Shown piece after piece: positions 26,331-34,920 of a DNA stretch of 64,000 nucleotides. Under the pieces are notes generated by a model. It was not told the DNA's origin. It was given only the letters and a program-made list of their open reading frames with translations, and did not search any database. The translations under genes and the position numbers were made by a program. The stretch comes from an uncultured Erythrobacter sp. (GTDB lineage Bacteria; Pseudomonadota; Alphaproteobacteria; Sphingomonadales; Sphingomonadaceae): the NCBI GenBank assembly GCA_947488755.1, contig CANLAD010000001.1:2179501-2243500 (forward strand), given 5' to 3'. Each line of letters starts with the position of its first letter. Within the stretch, counting starts at the first letter, position 1.

Positions 26331-26534
26331 CCGGAGAAAGACTGGAGAAAGAAGGGGCCACGATACTGCGTATCGGACCCGTAATTTTCATACACACCCC
26401 ACGCACGCGTGCATCAAGGATTTCTGCGGGTTTGAAGGGATGCGGATAGCATCTCGCCCGCGCAGAAGATTGCGAACCCACGCAAATCCGCCATTCTTCG
26501 CGATGGCGGATAGCATCGCCGCCGGAGCGGAACG
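26331..26534. other. Candidate origin of transfer (oriT)
   Basis: This 204-base non-coding stretch lies directly before the mobilization genes. It contains a perfect 9-bp inverted repeat, ATCCGCCAT-N8-ATGGCGGAT, at 26486-26511. It also has a 12-bp direct repeat, GCGGATAGCATC, at 26442-26453 and 26506-26517, and a GCACGCGTGC palindrome at 26403-26412. Inverted repeats beside a nick site and short direct repeats for accessory proteins are typical of oriTs served by MobF relaxases. The nick position cannot be read. Confidence 0.55.
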
Positions 26535-26906
26535 ATGAGCGCGCGAGCGCAGACGGTGCGCCTCAGTCCGTCGCAATACCGGGTGCTGGCTGACTTCGCT
26601 AGGCGCAGAGGCCTGAGCGACTACGCCATGCTGGCGCGGGTCGTGGAGGCAGGCTTTCTCGCCATGCTTCACGGCACCGACAAGGAGACCGATCTCGCCG
26701 AACTGGCGCGCGAGACCGGGGCGATATCGGAGCGCCTCGCCGAAGCAGAACGGGTGCTTGACCGGACCCTGTTCACCGCCTGTGCGGCCTACGCTTACTC
26801 CCGCCATGCCGCGCTGGGCACGAAGAAATCCGACGAGACAATCGCAGCCGAAGTGCGCGCCGCATTCGAGCGCCAACGCTCGCTCGCCCTGGAGATTGAG
26901 CCATGA
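26535..26906 (+). CDS. Small mobilization accessory protein
   Basis: This 123-aa protein begins with a ribbon-helix-helix-like strand (AQTVRLSPSQYRVLADFA), followed by helices rich in Glu and Arg. It overlaps the coupling protein gene by ATGA. Proteins in this position in MobF systems (TraM/TrwA-like) bind oriT and help the relaxase. A classic MobC domain is not evident. The assignment rests on position and the RHH-like start. Confidence 0.6.
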   Translation: MSARAQTVRLSPSQYRVLADFARRRGLSDYAMLARVVEAGFLAMLHGTDKETDLAELARETGAISERLAEAERVLDRTLFTACAAYAYSRHAALGTKKSDETIAAEVRAAFERQRSLALEIEP

Positions 26907-28723
26907 ATTCGAACATCGATTTTGTAACCCGCGCCCATGCCCTGTGGCGTGTGCGCATGGCGCACTGGCAGCAGCGTTTTCGCTTCTTCTCGACGATCAC
27001 TCTTGGTGCAGCAGGGGCCGGAGCATTCATCGCCCCGCAGTTCCTGCTGCATGGCCCTGCGATAAGGACAGCGGTGCAGTATGCGTGGGCCAACGTGCTG
27101 ACCCTGCTCGGTTCCCTTGGGGGCAGCGACATCAAGATGAACATTGCGATGGAAGGCCAGCGCTGGACCGTTTCCGCAGCATGGTTCGCCTCTGAACCGC
27201 TCTTCACCGATACCTTCTGGCAGGTCGTCAAAGTGACCGCTGGCGGTGCAATCACCGGCCTTGTGATAGGCCTGTTCACTGTCTGGGTGCTCCAGCGAAC
27301 CATGTCCGAACAGGGCAAGGATACACTCGCCGATCGGGTCATTAGCGGCACCCGCGTGGCCGATGAAGAAGACGTTGCGGCGCAGACGACATTGCTCTGT
27401 GGCAGGGATGCATTGCGCATCGGCCCGGTCCCCGTTCCGCGCCGGATCGAGACCCGTCACTTTGCCTTTCTCGGCACCACCGGCAGCGGCAAGACCACTG
27501 CCCTTCGCCAGATGCTCGATGGCATCGAAATGCGTGGTGAAGCGGCGCTGGTCTATGACACTTCGGGCGAGTTCATCGCCCACTATTACAATCCTGCGCG
27601 CGGGGACATCATCCTCAATCCGTTCGACGCGCGCTGCGCCTTCTGGACGCCCTTCGACGAGATATCGCACCCCGCCGATGCCGACCGCATAGCCCGGCAA
27701 CTGGTGTCGGAAACCAGCAGCCAGGATGATGATGTCTGGCTCGAAACAAGCCGCATTCTTGTCGCCAACATGATCCGCTCGCTGTGGGCGGAAAAGAACT
27801 GCAGTCTCGAAGCCCTGCTCGAAGCCTTGCAGGTCAAGGACAAAGAGCAATTGAAGGAGTGGCTGGGACACACGTCGTCCGCCCGCACCTTTGCCAATGA
27901 CGCTGACCGCGCCACCGGGAGCGTGCTCTTCATGCTCGCCAAGGCGGCAAACCTGATCCAGTTCCTGAAGGTCGAAGACGAGGGAGAGGAGCGCTTCGCC
28001 TTCCGCGATTTCATCGCTAAACTGGACGAGTGCGAGGGGGCGAAACCCTGGATCTTCGTCCCTCGCAAGGAAGACTACTTCGAGGCATCCAAACCGCTCA
28101 TGGCGTGCTGGCTCGAATGCGCGGCAAGTGCGGTGCTGGGTCTGTCGCCATCTCCGAACCGCCGCATCTGGTTCGTGCTCGACGAGCTGGCCGACCTTCC
28201 GCGTGTCGAAAACCTTGCCCGTCTGCTGCCCGAAGGTCGCAAGTTTGGTGCGGCCATTGTGCTCACGTTCCAGGCGCTCGGGCAGATGCGCAATCGCTAT
28301 GGCGTGAACATCGCAGAGGCCATGCTGGCCTGCTGCAATACCAAGTTGTTTCTGCAAACCGTCGATCAGGAAACCCGTAAATGGGCGAGTGAGACAATCG
28401 GCCAGTGCGAGGTGGAATTGCGCGTTGCCACCGACACACTATCAATTGGCAGCGAAGTGCCGCGCACTACCATCGCGACCCAGCGGCAATTCCGTCCCGC
28501 CGTGCTTGAAAGCGAGCTACGGCTAAGCCCGCATCAGGGCTATCTGCTGCTCCCTGATGGCCTTCCGGTCGCGCGTATAGGTCTCACCGCCGATCACATC
28601 ACCCGGCGTGGCGAGCCGCGTCAGCCCGGTTACGTGCCTGGCGATCCGGCGGGCACACTGTGGAGCAGGGTCAGCGAAATTGCGAAAGGTGCCGAGCCCG
28701 ACGCAAAACCGGGACCCGTCTGA
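26903..28723 (+). CDS. TraD/VirD4-like type IV coupling protein
   Basis: This 606-aa ATPase links the relaxase-DNA complex to a secretion channel. Two N-terminal membrane helices lie at about 30-50 and 110-130. Walker A is GTTGSGKTT near residue 190 and Walker B is FVLDELADL near 423. The C-terminal fold matches the TraD/TrwB family. It overlaps its neighbours (ATGA before, TGATG after), making a tight accessory-coupling-relaxase operon. It lacks a partner T4SS in the window. Confidence 0.88.
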   Translation: MNSNIDFVTRAHALWRVRMAHWQQRFRFFSTITLGAAGAGAFIAPQFLLHGPAIRTAVQYAWANVLTLLGSLGGSDIKMNIAMEGQRWTVSAAWFASEPLFTDTFWQVVKVTAGGAITGLVIGLFTVWVLQRTMSEQGKDTLADRVISGTRVADEEDVAAQTTLLCGRDALRIGPVPVPRRIETRHFAFLGTTGSGKTTALRQMLDGIEMRGEAALVYDTSGEFIAHYYNPARGDIILNPFDARCAFWTPFDEISHPADADRIARQLVSETSSQDDDVWLETSRILVANMIRSLWAEKNCSLEALLEALQVKDKEQLKEWLGHTSSARTFANDADRATGSVLFMLAKAANLIQFLKVEDEGEERFAFRDFIAKLDECEGAKPWIFVPRKEDYFEASKPLMACWLECAASAVLGLSPSPNRRIWFVLDELADLPRVENLARLLPEGRKFGAAIVLTFQALGQMRNRYGVNIAEAMLACCNTKLFLQTVDQETRKWASETIGQCEVELRVATDTLSIGSEVPRTTIATQRQFRPAVLESELRLSPHQGYLLLPDGLPVARIGLTADHITRRGEPRQPGYVPGDPAGTLWSRVSEIAKGAEPDAKPGPV

Positions 28724-31470
28724 TGGTCGCATCGGTCTCGGCACTGTCGAGCGCCGGTCAGGCCGCGAGCTACTACGAAGCCGACGACTATTATGCCGAA
28801 GGCAGCATGGCCCCGTCCGAATGGTTTGGTGAGGCAGCGGAAAAGCTGGGCCTATCGGGTGAGGTCAATCGTGAGAAGTTTGCTGAGCTGCTCGAAGGCA
28901 GGATTGCCGGACAGCAGCTCGGCACTACGCGCGACGGCAAGGTCGAGCACCGGCCAGGCTGGGACATCACTCTTTCCGCGCCGAAGTCGGTCTCGATCAT
29001 GGCCGAGGTTGCCGGAGACAAGCGGCTCATCAAGGCGCATGGCGCGGCGGTGAAAGTGGCGCTAGCCCATGTCGAGAAGCACATGGCGGCAACGCGGATC
29101 AGGCAGGGCGGCGAGGTCCGGCGCGAGGTCACTGGCAATCTCGCCATCGCTACCTTCCGCCATGCCACGAGCAGGGCACAGGATCCGCAGCTGCACACTC
29201 ACGGCGTTATCCTCAACGCAACGCAGGACAAGGACGGCAGCTGGCGCAGCCTTGAGCCGCGCGCCTTCTACCAGCTGCAGAAGGAAATCGGCGCGATCTA
29301 CCGGCAGGAGCTGGCGCACGGCGTTGCCGCGCTGAGTTATCGGATCGAGGCGGGCAAGGACTCGCTGTTCGAGATCGCAGGGGTTCCGGAGAAGGCCATC
29401 GATGCGCTGAGCCAGCGCACCGCAGCAATCGATTCCCGGCTTGCCGAGCGCGGCACGAGCCGCGCGGAGGCGAGCGCTGCCGAAAAGCAGATCGCCGCGC
29501 TCGATACGCGGGAAGCCAAGAGCCATGCCGATCATCGCACCTTGCGCACTGACTGGCGGGCGACTGCCGACAACAACGGGTTCGACAAGGCAGCTCGAGA
29601 CAAGCTGATCGGTGAAGCGAGAGAGCGAGCCAAAACCAGCGAAGCTACCGCCAGCCCCGAATTGCTGGCGCGGCAGGCGGTGGCCTGGGCCGCTGCAAAG
29701 CTCTCCGAGCGAGAGGCCGTTTTCGTGGCAAGTACGCTGGCGCGCGAGGCCGGAGACTTCGTCTTCGGCAAGGTCGGGCATGGTCAAATCGGCGTCGCGA
29801 TTGCCGAGGCCGGAGAACGCGGCGAGCTTGTCCCGCGCACCTTCCTTGACCGGCGGGGCGCGGAGTTCGCCGGGTTCACGACGCCGCAGGCTATCGCGAC
29901 TGAACGCACGATGTTGCGGCTTGAGGAAGCCGGGCGCGGCATGGCCAAATCGCTCGCCACCCCCGTTGCGGCAGCACGGACCATTGAGCGCGCCGCACGG
30001 CAATCGGCACGTTCCGGCTATGCCTGGACCGAGGACCAGAAGCGCGCGACAGCAGATCTGCTCACCTCGCGCGACCGCGTTGCCGCCGTCCAGGGCTATG
30101 CCGGGACCGCCAAGACCACCACCGTGCTCGCAACCTATGCGCGCGAAGCCCGGCGGCACGGGCTTGCCGTGACCGCGCTTGCGCCGACCGCGTCGGCAGC
30201 AACCGTGCTGGGCGAAGCGCTCGGCCTGCGTGGCGATACCGTGGCGCGGCATTTGCTGGCACCGGAGGCGAAGACGGCGGGCAAGGACGCCGTCTGGATC
30301 GTCGATGAAGCCTCGATGCTCTCGGCGCACGACATGGCGAAACTCATGCCCCGTGCCGACAGGGCCGGAGCCCGGCTCGTGCTGGTGGGCGACGTCAAGC
30401 AGCTGGGATCGGTCGGTGCGGGCGCGGCTTTCGCGCAATTGCAGCAGGCCGGCATGGCGACCGCCAGGCTTGCCGAGGTTGTCCGCCAGACTAATGCCGA
30501 GACCCGCGAAGCCGTCATGGCCTCGATTGAGGGCCATGCAGGCAAGGCCCTGGCCGCGCTGGAACGCGGCGGCGGCCACGTGATCGAAGGCGCCTCGCCG
30601 GATGCGCGCCTTGGGGCGATGGCCCGGCACTATCTGGCCTTGTCACCAGCAGAGCGCACGCGAACGCTGGTGATCGAGCCATCGCGCGAAGGCCGCGACA
30701 GGCTCACCGGCTTGATCCGCTCGAAGATGGCCGAGCGTGGCGAGCTGTCGGCGGAGGCCGCGCGGTTCGATGCGCTGGAGGCGAAAGGCCTGACCCGTGC
30801 CGAAGCGCGCGAGGCTGCAAGCTATGCCATCGGCGATGTCGTCCGGTTCAGCCGCGATTACGGCACCAAGGGCGTGCGTCGTGGCGAGAGCTTCGCGATT
30901 TCCGCTGTCGATCCAGAGCGCGGGCGCATTGCTCTGGAAGGCCGCGACGGACGTTCGCTTGACTGGCATCCCCGGCAGTGGGGTTCTGGAAAAGCCGAGG
31001 TGTTCGAGCCGAAACCGATGGAGTTCCGCACCGGTGACCGCGTGCAGTTCACCCGCAACGACCGGGAAGCGGGGCGGGTCAATGGCCTTGGCGGGTCCGT
31101 CACAAGCATCGATTCAGACCGCGGCCGGGCAACGGTGAAGCTCGCCAATGGACGAGTGCAGACGCTCGATCTCTCCGATCCTCGCGACGCCCATGTGCGC
31201 CATGCCTATGTCCAGACCGCCCATGCCGCGCAGGGCCAGACCGCCGAGCGTGTCCTGATCCACGCCGACAGCCGCTCCACCAATCTGGTCGACCAGAAGA
31301 TGTTCTATGTCGCGCTGTCACGCGCCAGGGCAGAGGCGGTGGTCATCACCGACGATAAAGACCGGCTTGTCCGCGCCATTTACGAACGCGCGGGCGAGAA
31401 GCAGACGGCCATGACCGCAAGTACTCCCGAAGCCGGAAAGTCAAAGGCAATGGGTGCCGGGTTGGGCTGA
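28723..31470 (+). CDS. MobF-family conjugative relaxase/helicase (TraI/TrwC-like)
   Basis: This 915-aa protein has its ATG inside the previous stop (TGATG). The N-terminal relaxase domain carries catalytic Tyr candidates in AASYYEADDYY and the three-His metal motif (HTHGVILN near residue 156). The middle and C-terminal parts form an SF1 helicase: Walker A GYAGTAKTT near 456, then VDEASML, VGDVKQLGSV and a final QTAHAAQGQT/YVALSRAR segment. It would nick oriT and unwind the transferred strand. All the hallmarks are present, so it is probably functional. It is about half the size of F-plasmid TraI. Confidence 0.92.
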   Translation: MVASVSALSSAGQAASYYEADDYYAEGSMAPSEWFGEAAEKLGLSGEVNREKFAELLEGRIAGQQLGTTRDGKVEHRPGWDITLSAPKSVSIMAEVAGDKRLIKAHGAAVKVALAHVEKHMAATRIRQGGEVRREVTGNLAIATFRHATSRAQDPQLHTHGVILNATQDKDGSWRSLEPRAFYQLQKEIGAIYRQELAHGVAALSYRIEAGKDSLFEIAGVPEKAIDALSQRTAAIDSRLAERGTSRAEASAAEKQIAALDTREAKSHADHRTLRTDWRATADNNGFDKAARDKLIGEARERAKTSEATASPELLARQAVAWAAAKLSEREAVFVASTLAREAGDFVFGKVGHGQIGVAIAEAGERGELVPRTFLDRRGAEFAGFTTPQAIATERTMLRLEEAGRGMAKSLATPVAAARTIERAARQSARSGYAWTEDQKRATADLLTSRDRVAAVQGYAGTAKTTTVLATYAREARRHGLAVTALAPTASAATVLGEALGLRGDTVARHLLAPEAKTAGKDAVWIVDEASMLSAHDMAKLMPRADRAGARLVLVGDVKQLGSVGAGAAFAQLQQAGMATARLAEVVRQTNAETREAVMASIEGHAGKALAALERGGGHVIEGASPDARLGAMARHYLALSPAERTRTLVIEPSREGRDRLTGLIRSKMAERGELSAEAARFDALEAKGLTRAEAREAASYAIGDVVRFSRDYGTKGVRRGESFAISAVDPERGRIALEGRDGRSLDWHPRQWGSGKAEVFEPKPMEFRTGDRVQFTRNDREAGRVNGLGGSVTSIDSDRGRATVKLANGRVQTLDLSDPRDAHVRHAYVQTAHAAQGQTAERVLIHADSRSTNLVDQKMFYVALSRARAEAVVITDDKDRLVRAIYERAGEKQTAMTASTPEAGKSKAMGAGLG

Positions 31471-31690
31471 TCAAAAGCCTTGGCAGCGGCAGACCATGGC
31501 ATCCTTCGTCCTGCCGTTGGAATGAACTGCTCCTCTTCGACAGACCGTGCCGGGCGGATCAACAGCCCGCCCACTCCATTCGGGCTCACGCCCTCCCGTG
31601 TTGTCTGTTCCGCGTAACCGCTGACCCGCCCGGCCAATCCGGCCCGTCCCTTCATCCGCGTTCCCAACGATTGAATGAAGGAGTTTCACC

Positions 31691-32569
31691 ATGGCCAGCA
31701 CCACAACCGCCAGCATCTACGATACGATCACCAACCAGATCATCGCCGCCCTTGAACGCGGCACCGATACTTTCTCACTCCCTTGGCATCGCAGCACCGT
31801 ACCGCTTTCGCGCCCCATGAATGCAGCGACCGGGAAAGCCTATCGCGGCGTCAACGTGCTCGCCCTTTGGGCTAGCGCCGAAGCGCAGGACTTCGGGCAC
31901 GGTCTCTGGGCGACCTATCGCCAGTGGCAGTCACTTGGTGCCCAGGTTCGCAAGGGCGAGAAGGCTTCGCCCATCGTGTTCTACAAGGTACTCGACAAGC
32001 GCGATGACGATCAGGCCGAGGAAAGAGACAGCTCGACCCGCATCTTCGCGCAGGCCTCGCACGTGTTTAACGCCAGTCAGGTCGAGGGTTACGCCCTGCC
32101 CGAAGTACCGGATGGCGAAGACTTCGACCCTATCCAGCAGGCGGACAGCTTCGTTGCGGGCACAGGTGCCAGCGTGCGCATCCATGGCGACAGCGCGCAC
32201 TACACACCCTCTACCGACACGATCACCATGCCAGACCGCGAGCGATTCTTCGCTACCGCCAGCGGCAGCGCGGCGCAGAACTGGTATGCCACATTGCTGC
32301 ACGAACTCGTCCATTGGTCTGGCGCTGAACACCGCCTTGCGCGAACGTTTGGTAAACGGTTCGGCGACGATGCCTATGCCATGGAAGAACTGGTGGCCGA
32401 GCTTGGTTCAGCCTTTCTCTGCGGCGACCTTGGTCTTTCCGCCAGCCCGCGCCCGGATCACGCCAGCTACCTCGCCAGCTGGCTGAAGGTGCTCAAGGCC
32501 GACAATCGGGCGATATTCACCGCCGCGAGCGCTGCGGCGAAGGCTGCTGAATTCTTGAGCTCGGATTAG
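31691..32569 (+). CDS. ardC: ArdC-like antirestriction protein (second copy)
   Basis: This 292-aa protein begins with an ssDNA-binding ArdC domain (FSLPWHR, YRGVNVLALW, TYRQW, GAQVRKGEKA). The zincin-like domain has HELVHWSG (204-211) followed by EELVAEL. It lies 220 bases downstream of the relaxase, a common location for genes that protect newly transferred DNA. It is clearly diverged from the copy at 3187-4116 and so is not a recent duplication. Confidence 0.88.
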   Translation: MASTTTASIYDTITNQIIAALERGTDTFSLPWHRSTVPLSRPMNAATGKAYRGVNVLALWASAEAQDFGHGLWATYRQWQSLGAQVRKGEKASPIVFYKVLDKRDDDQAEERDSSTRIFAQASHVFNASQVEGYALPEVPDGEDFDPIQQADSFVAGTGASVRIHGDSAHYTPSTDTITMPDRERFFATASGSAAQNWYATLLHELVHWSGAEHRLARTFGKRFGDDAYAMEELVAELGSAFLCGDLGLSASPRPDHASYLASWLKVLKADNRAIFTAASAAAKAAEFLSSD

Positions 32570-32659
32570 GTCGAGCAATACGTTGAGAGAATTTGTAGTA
32601 CGGTCTATCGTCTTCCAGAAACGGCAGACCGGCTGCGAACATCATTTCGAAGTATTATC

Positions 32660-33310
32660 ATGAACCTAATCAAGTCCAAGCAGCGCGTTGCCGATCATGG
32701 GGAGGTATTCACACCGCCCTGGCTGGTCGAGCAGATGCTCGACCTTGTGAAGGGGGAGACTGAACGGATTGATTCCCGATTCCTTGAGCCTGCTTGCGGC
32801 AGCGGCAATTTCCTCGTGCCGATCCTGCAACGCAAGCTGGCCGCCGTGGAATTGAAATTCGGTAAGTCGGACTTCGAGAAGCGGCATCATGCGCTGCTGG
32901 GTCTGATGTGCTGCTATGGCATTGAGTTGCTGGCCGACAATATCGCGGAATGCCGCGCCAATATGCTGGAGGTTTTCGCAGACTATCTGGCGCTGGGTGC
33001 GGACGACGATCTTTTTCCTGCCGCCTCTCACGTCCTTTCGCTCAATCTTGTTCACGGCGATGCGATGACAATGCGCGCGATTGATGACGCACCGATCCGC
33101 GTGGTCGAATGGGGTTATCTGGGTAAAGGGAAATTCCAGCGCCGCGATTTCAGACTTGATGTGCTGACCGGCATGGCGAGTTTCAGCGCGAAAGATTCCC
33201 TGTTCTCGACATTGGGCAAGCACGAAATTTTCACGCCTTCACAGACATATCCGCCGATGAGCGTGCGCGATCTTGCGGCGGCGAATGACGGAAAGGGGGC
33301 GAGCACATGA
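32660..33310 (+). CDS. N6-adenine DNA methyltransferase, small subunit with motif I
   Basis: This 216-aa protein has a GEVFTPPWLVEQM start, as in many modification enzymes, and the SAM-binding EPACGSGNF at 43-51. It has no NPPY motif. Its ATGA overlap with the next gene, which has NPPY, suggests that the two act as a split methyltransferase. It is the first gene of a three-gene restriction-modification operon. A C-terminal EIFTPS segment resembles its own N-terminus. Confidence 0.75.
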   Translation: MNLIKSKQRVADHGEVFTPPWLVEQMLDLVKGETERIDSRFLEPACGSGNFLVPILQRKLAAVELKFGKSDFEKRHHALLGLMCCYGIELLADNIAECRANMLEVFADYLALGADDDLFPAASHVLSLNLVHGDAMTMRAIDDAPIRVVEWGYLGKGKFQRRDFRLDVLTGMASFSAKDSLFSTLGKHEIFTPSQTYPPMSVRDLAAANDGKGAST

Positions 33311-34920
33311 TTGAACAGGCCAGCTTTGCTTTGCGCGGGCGCAACCCCGATGTGCTGACCTGCATCGCCAACCTCTCAAACGACGAGGTGTTCACCCCGC
33401 CGGAGTTCGCCAACCGGATGCTGGATACGCTGGCAGAGGCATGGGCGGCAGACAATGACGGCGCGAACATCTGGGCGGACAGTTCGGTCAGGTTTCTGGA
33501 CCCGTTCACGAAATCCGGTGTCTTCCTGCGGGAGATCGCCAAGCGGCTGATCGTTGGTCTTGAAGCAGAAATCCCGGATTTGCAGACCCGCGTTGATCAT
33601 ATCCTGACGCAGCAGGTTTTCGGTATCGGCATCACCCGGCTTACCAGCCTGCTGGCGCGCCGCAGCCTTTATTGCTCCAAGCACGCGACCGGGGAGCACT
33701 CCGTCGCCAAAGGGTTTTCCAACGACGATGGCAATATCTGGTTCGAGCGCGTTGAGCATTCGTGGTCGGAAGGAAAATGCCGGTTTTGCGGCGCGAAAGA
33801 AGAGACGTTCGAACGAGGGGAAGGTTTGGAGAGCCACGCCTACGCGTTCATTCACACGGATAACATAGGGGCTCGGATTGCTGAGCTGTTTGGAGAAGAA
33901 ATGCAATTCGACGTGATTATTGGCAACCCGCCTTACCAGCTAAGCGATGGCGGATTTGGCGCAAGTGCTGCGCCAATTTACCAACTGTTTGTCGAACAAG
34001 CGAAACAACTTGAACCAAGATTTTTGAGCATGGTTATTCCCGCCAGATGGTTCACTGGTGGCAAAGGGCTTGATGACTTCCGAGCATCTATGCTCTCGGA
34101 CTCCCGCCTGCGAGTTATAGAAGACTACTTGAACTCGTCAGATGCTTTCCCCGGCGTCGAACTTCAGGGCGGAATTTGCTATTTTCTCTGGAATCATGAC
34201 GAGCGCGGCGATTGCGTGGTCACCACTCATTATGGTGGCGAGGCACTTTCGACATTGGAAAGGCCTCTTCTCGAAAAGGGCGCGGAAAACTTTGTTCGAC
34301 ATAACGGCGCATTGTCGATTGTCAAAAAAGTGATGGCCATCGAAAATGGCGGTAGCGGGCTGTCCCTTCCTGAAAACAAGCAATTCATGCAGCTTGTAAG
34401 CCCTCGCAAACCTTTCGGGCTGGCCACCAATGTTCGCGGCAAATCGTCACAGTTTGCAGGGGGAGTAAAGATCTTCCAATTCGGAGGGTCAGGCTACATT
34501 GAGCGATCCGCGATTTCAGCCGCCGACAACATCATCGATAAATGGAAAGTTTTCATCGGTGGAGCGCATGGCGGACAAGGACACGGAAAGGATGTGTTCC
34601 CGACAGTAGTGCTGGGTAAGCCCTTCCTTGGACCGCCGGGAACAGCCTCCACTGAGACTTACCTCTATATCGGCCCTTTTGAGAACGAGGCTGAATGCCA
34701 TAGTGTTCAGTCCTACATTCGGACACGGCTATTTCGACTTCTCGTGTTGCTCAACAAGCCAGCACAGCACGCGACAAGAAAGGTCTATGCATTCGTTCCG
34801 AAGCAGGACTTTTCAAAGCCGTGGACCGACGAAATGCTGTATCAGAAGTATGGCATAGATGAAGATGAGGTGGCCTACATCGAAAGCATGATCCGTCCGA
34901 TGGCGGGTGCCGATGAATAA
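33307..34920 (+). CDS. Eco57I-type N6-adenine methyltransferase, large subunit
   Basis: This is a 537-aa protein. An EVFTPPEFANRM segment near residue 25 and a degenerate motif I (LDPFTKSG near 62) precede a zinc-ribbon-like CRFCGA near 158 and the catalytic IIGNPPYQ near 208. The C-terminal half is the likely target-recognition region. With the preceding motif-I-only gene it forms a split modification unit. The start overlaps the previous stop (ATGA). The next gene (GIY-YIG/helicase) overlaps this one by 8 bases. Adenine is the likely base, from NPPY. Confidence 0.78.
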   Translation: MIEQASFALRGRNPDVLTCIANLSNDEVFTPPEFANRMLDTLAEAWAADNDGANIWADSSVRFLDPFTKSGVFLREIAKRLIVGLEAEIPDLQTRVDHILTQQVFGIGITRLTSLLARRSLYCSKHATGEHSVAKGFSNDDGNIWFERVEHSWSEGKCRFCGAKEETFERGEGLESHAYAFIHTDNIGARIAELFGEEMQFDVIIGNPPYQLSDGGFGASAAPIYQLFVEQAKQLEPRFLSMVIPARWFTGGKGLDDFRASMLSDSRLRVIEDYLNSSDAFPGVELQGGICYFLWNHDERGDCVVTTHYGGEALSTLERPLLEKGAENFVRHNGALSIVKKVMAIENGGSGLSLPENKQFMQLVSPRKPFGLATNVRGKSSQFAGGVKIFQFGGSGYIERSAISAADNIIDKWKVFIGGAHGGQGHGKDVFPTVVLGKPFLGPPGTASTETYLYIGPFENEAECHSVQSYIRTRLFRLLVLLNKPAQHATRKVYAFVPKQDFSKPWTDEMLYQKYGIDEDEVAYIESMIRPMAGADE

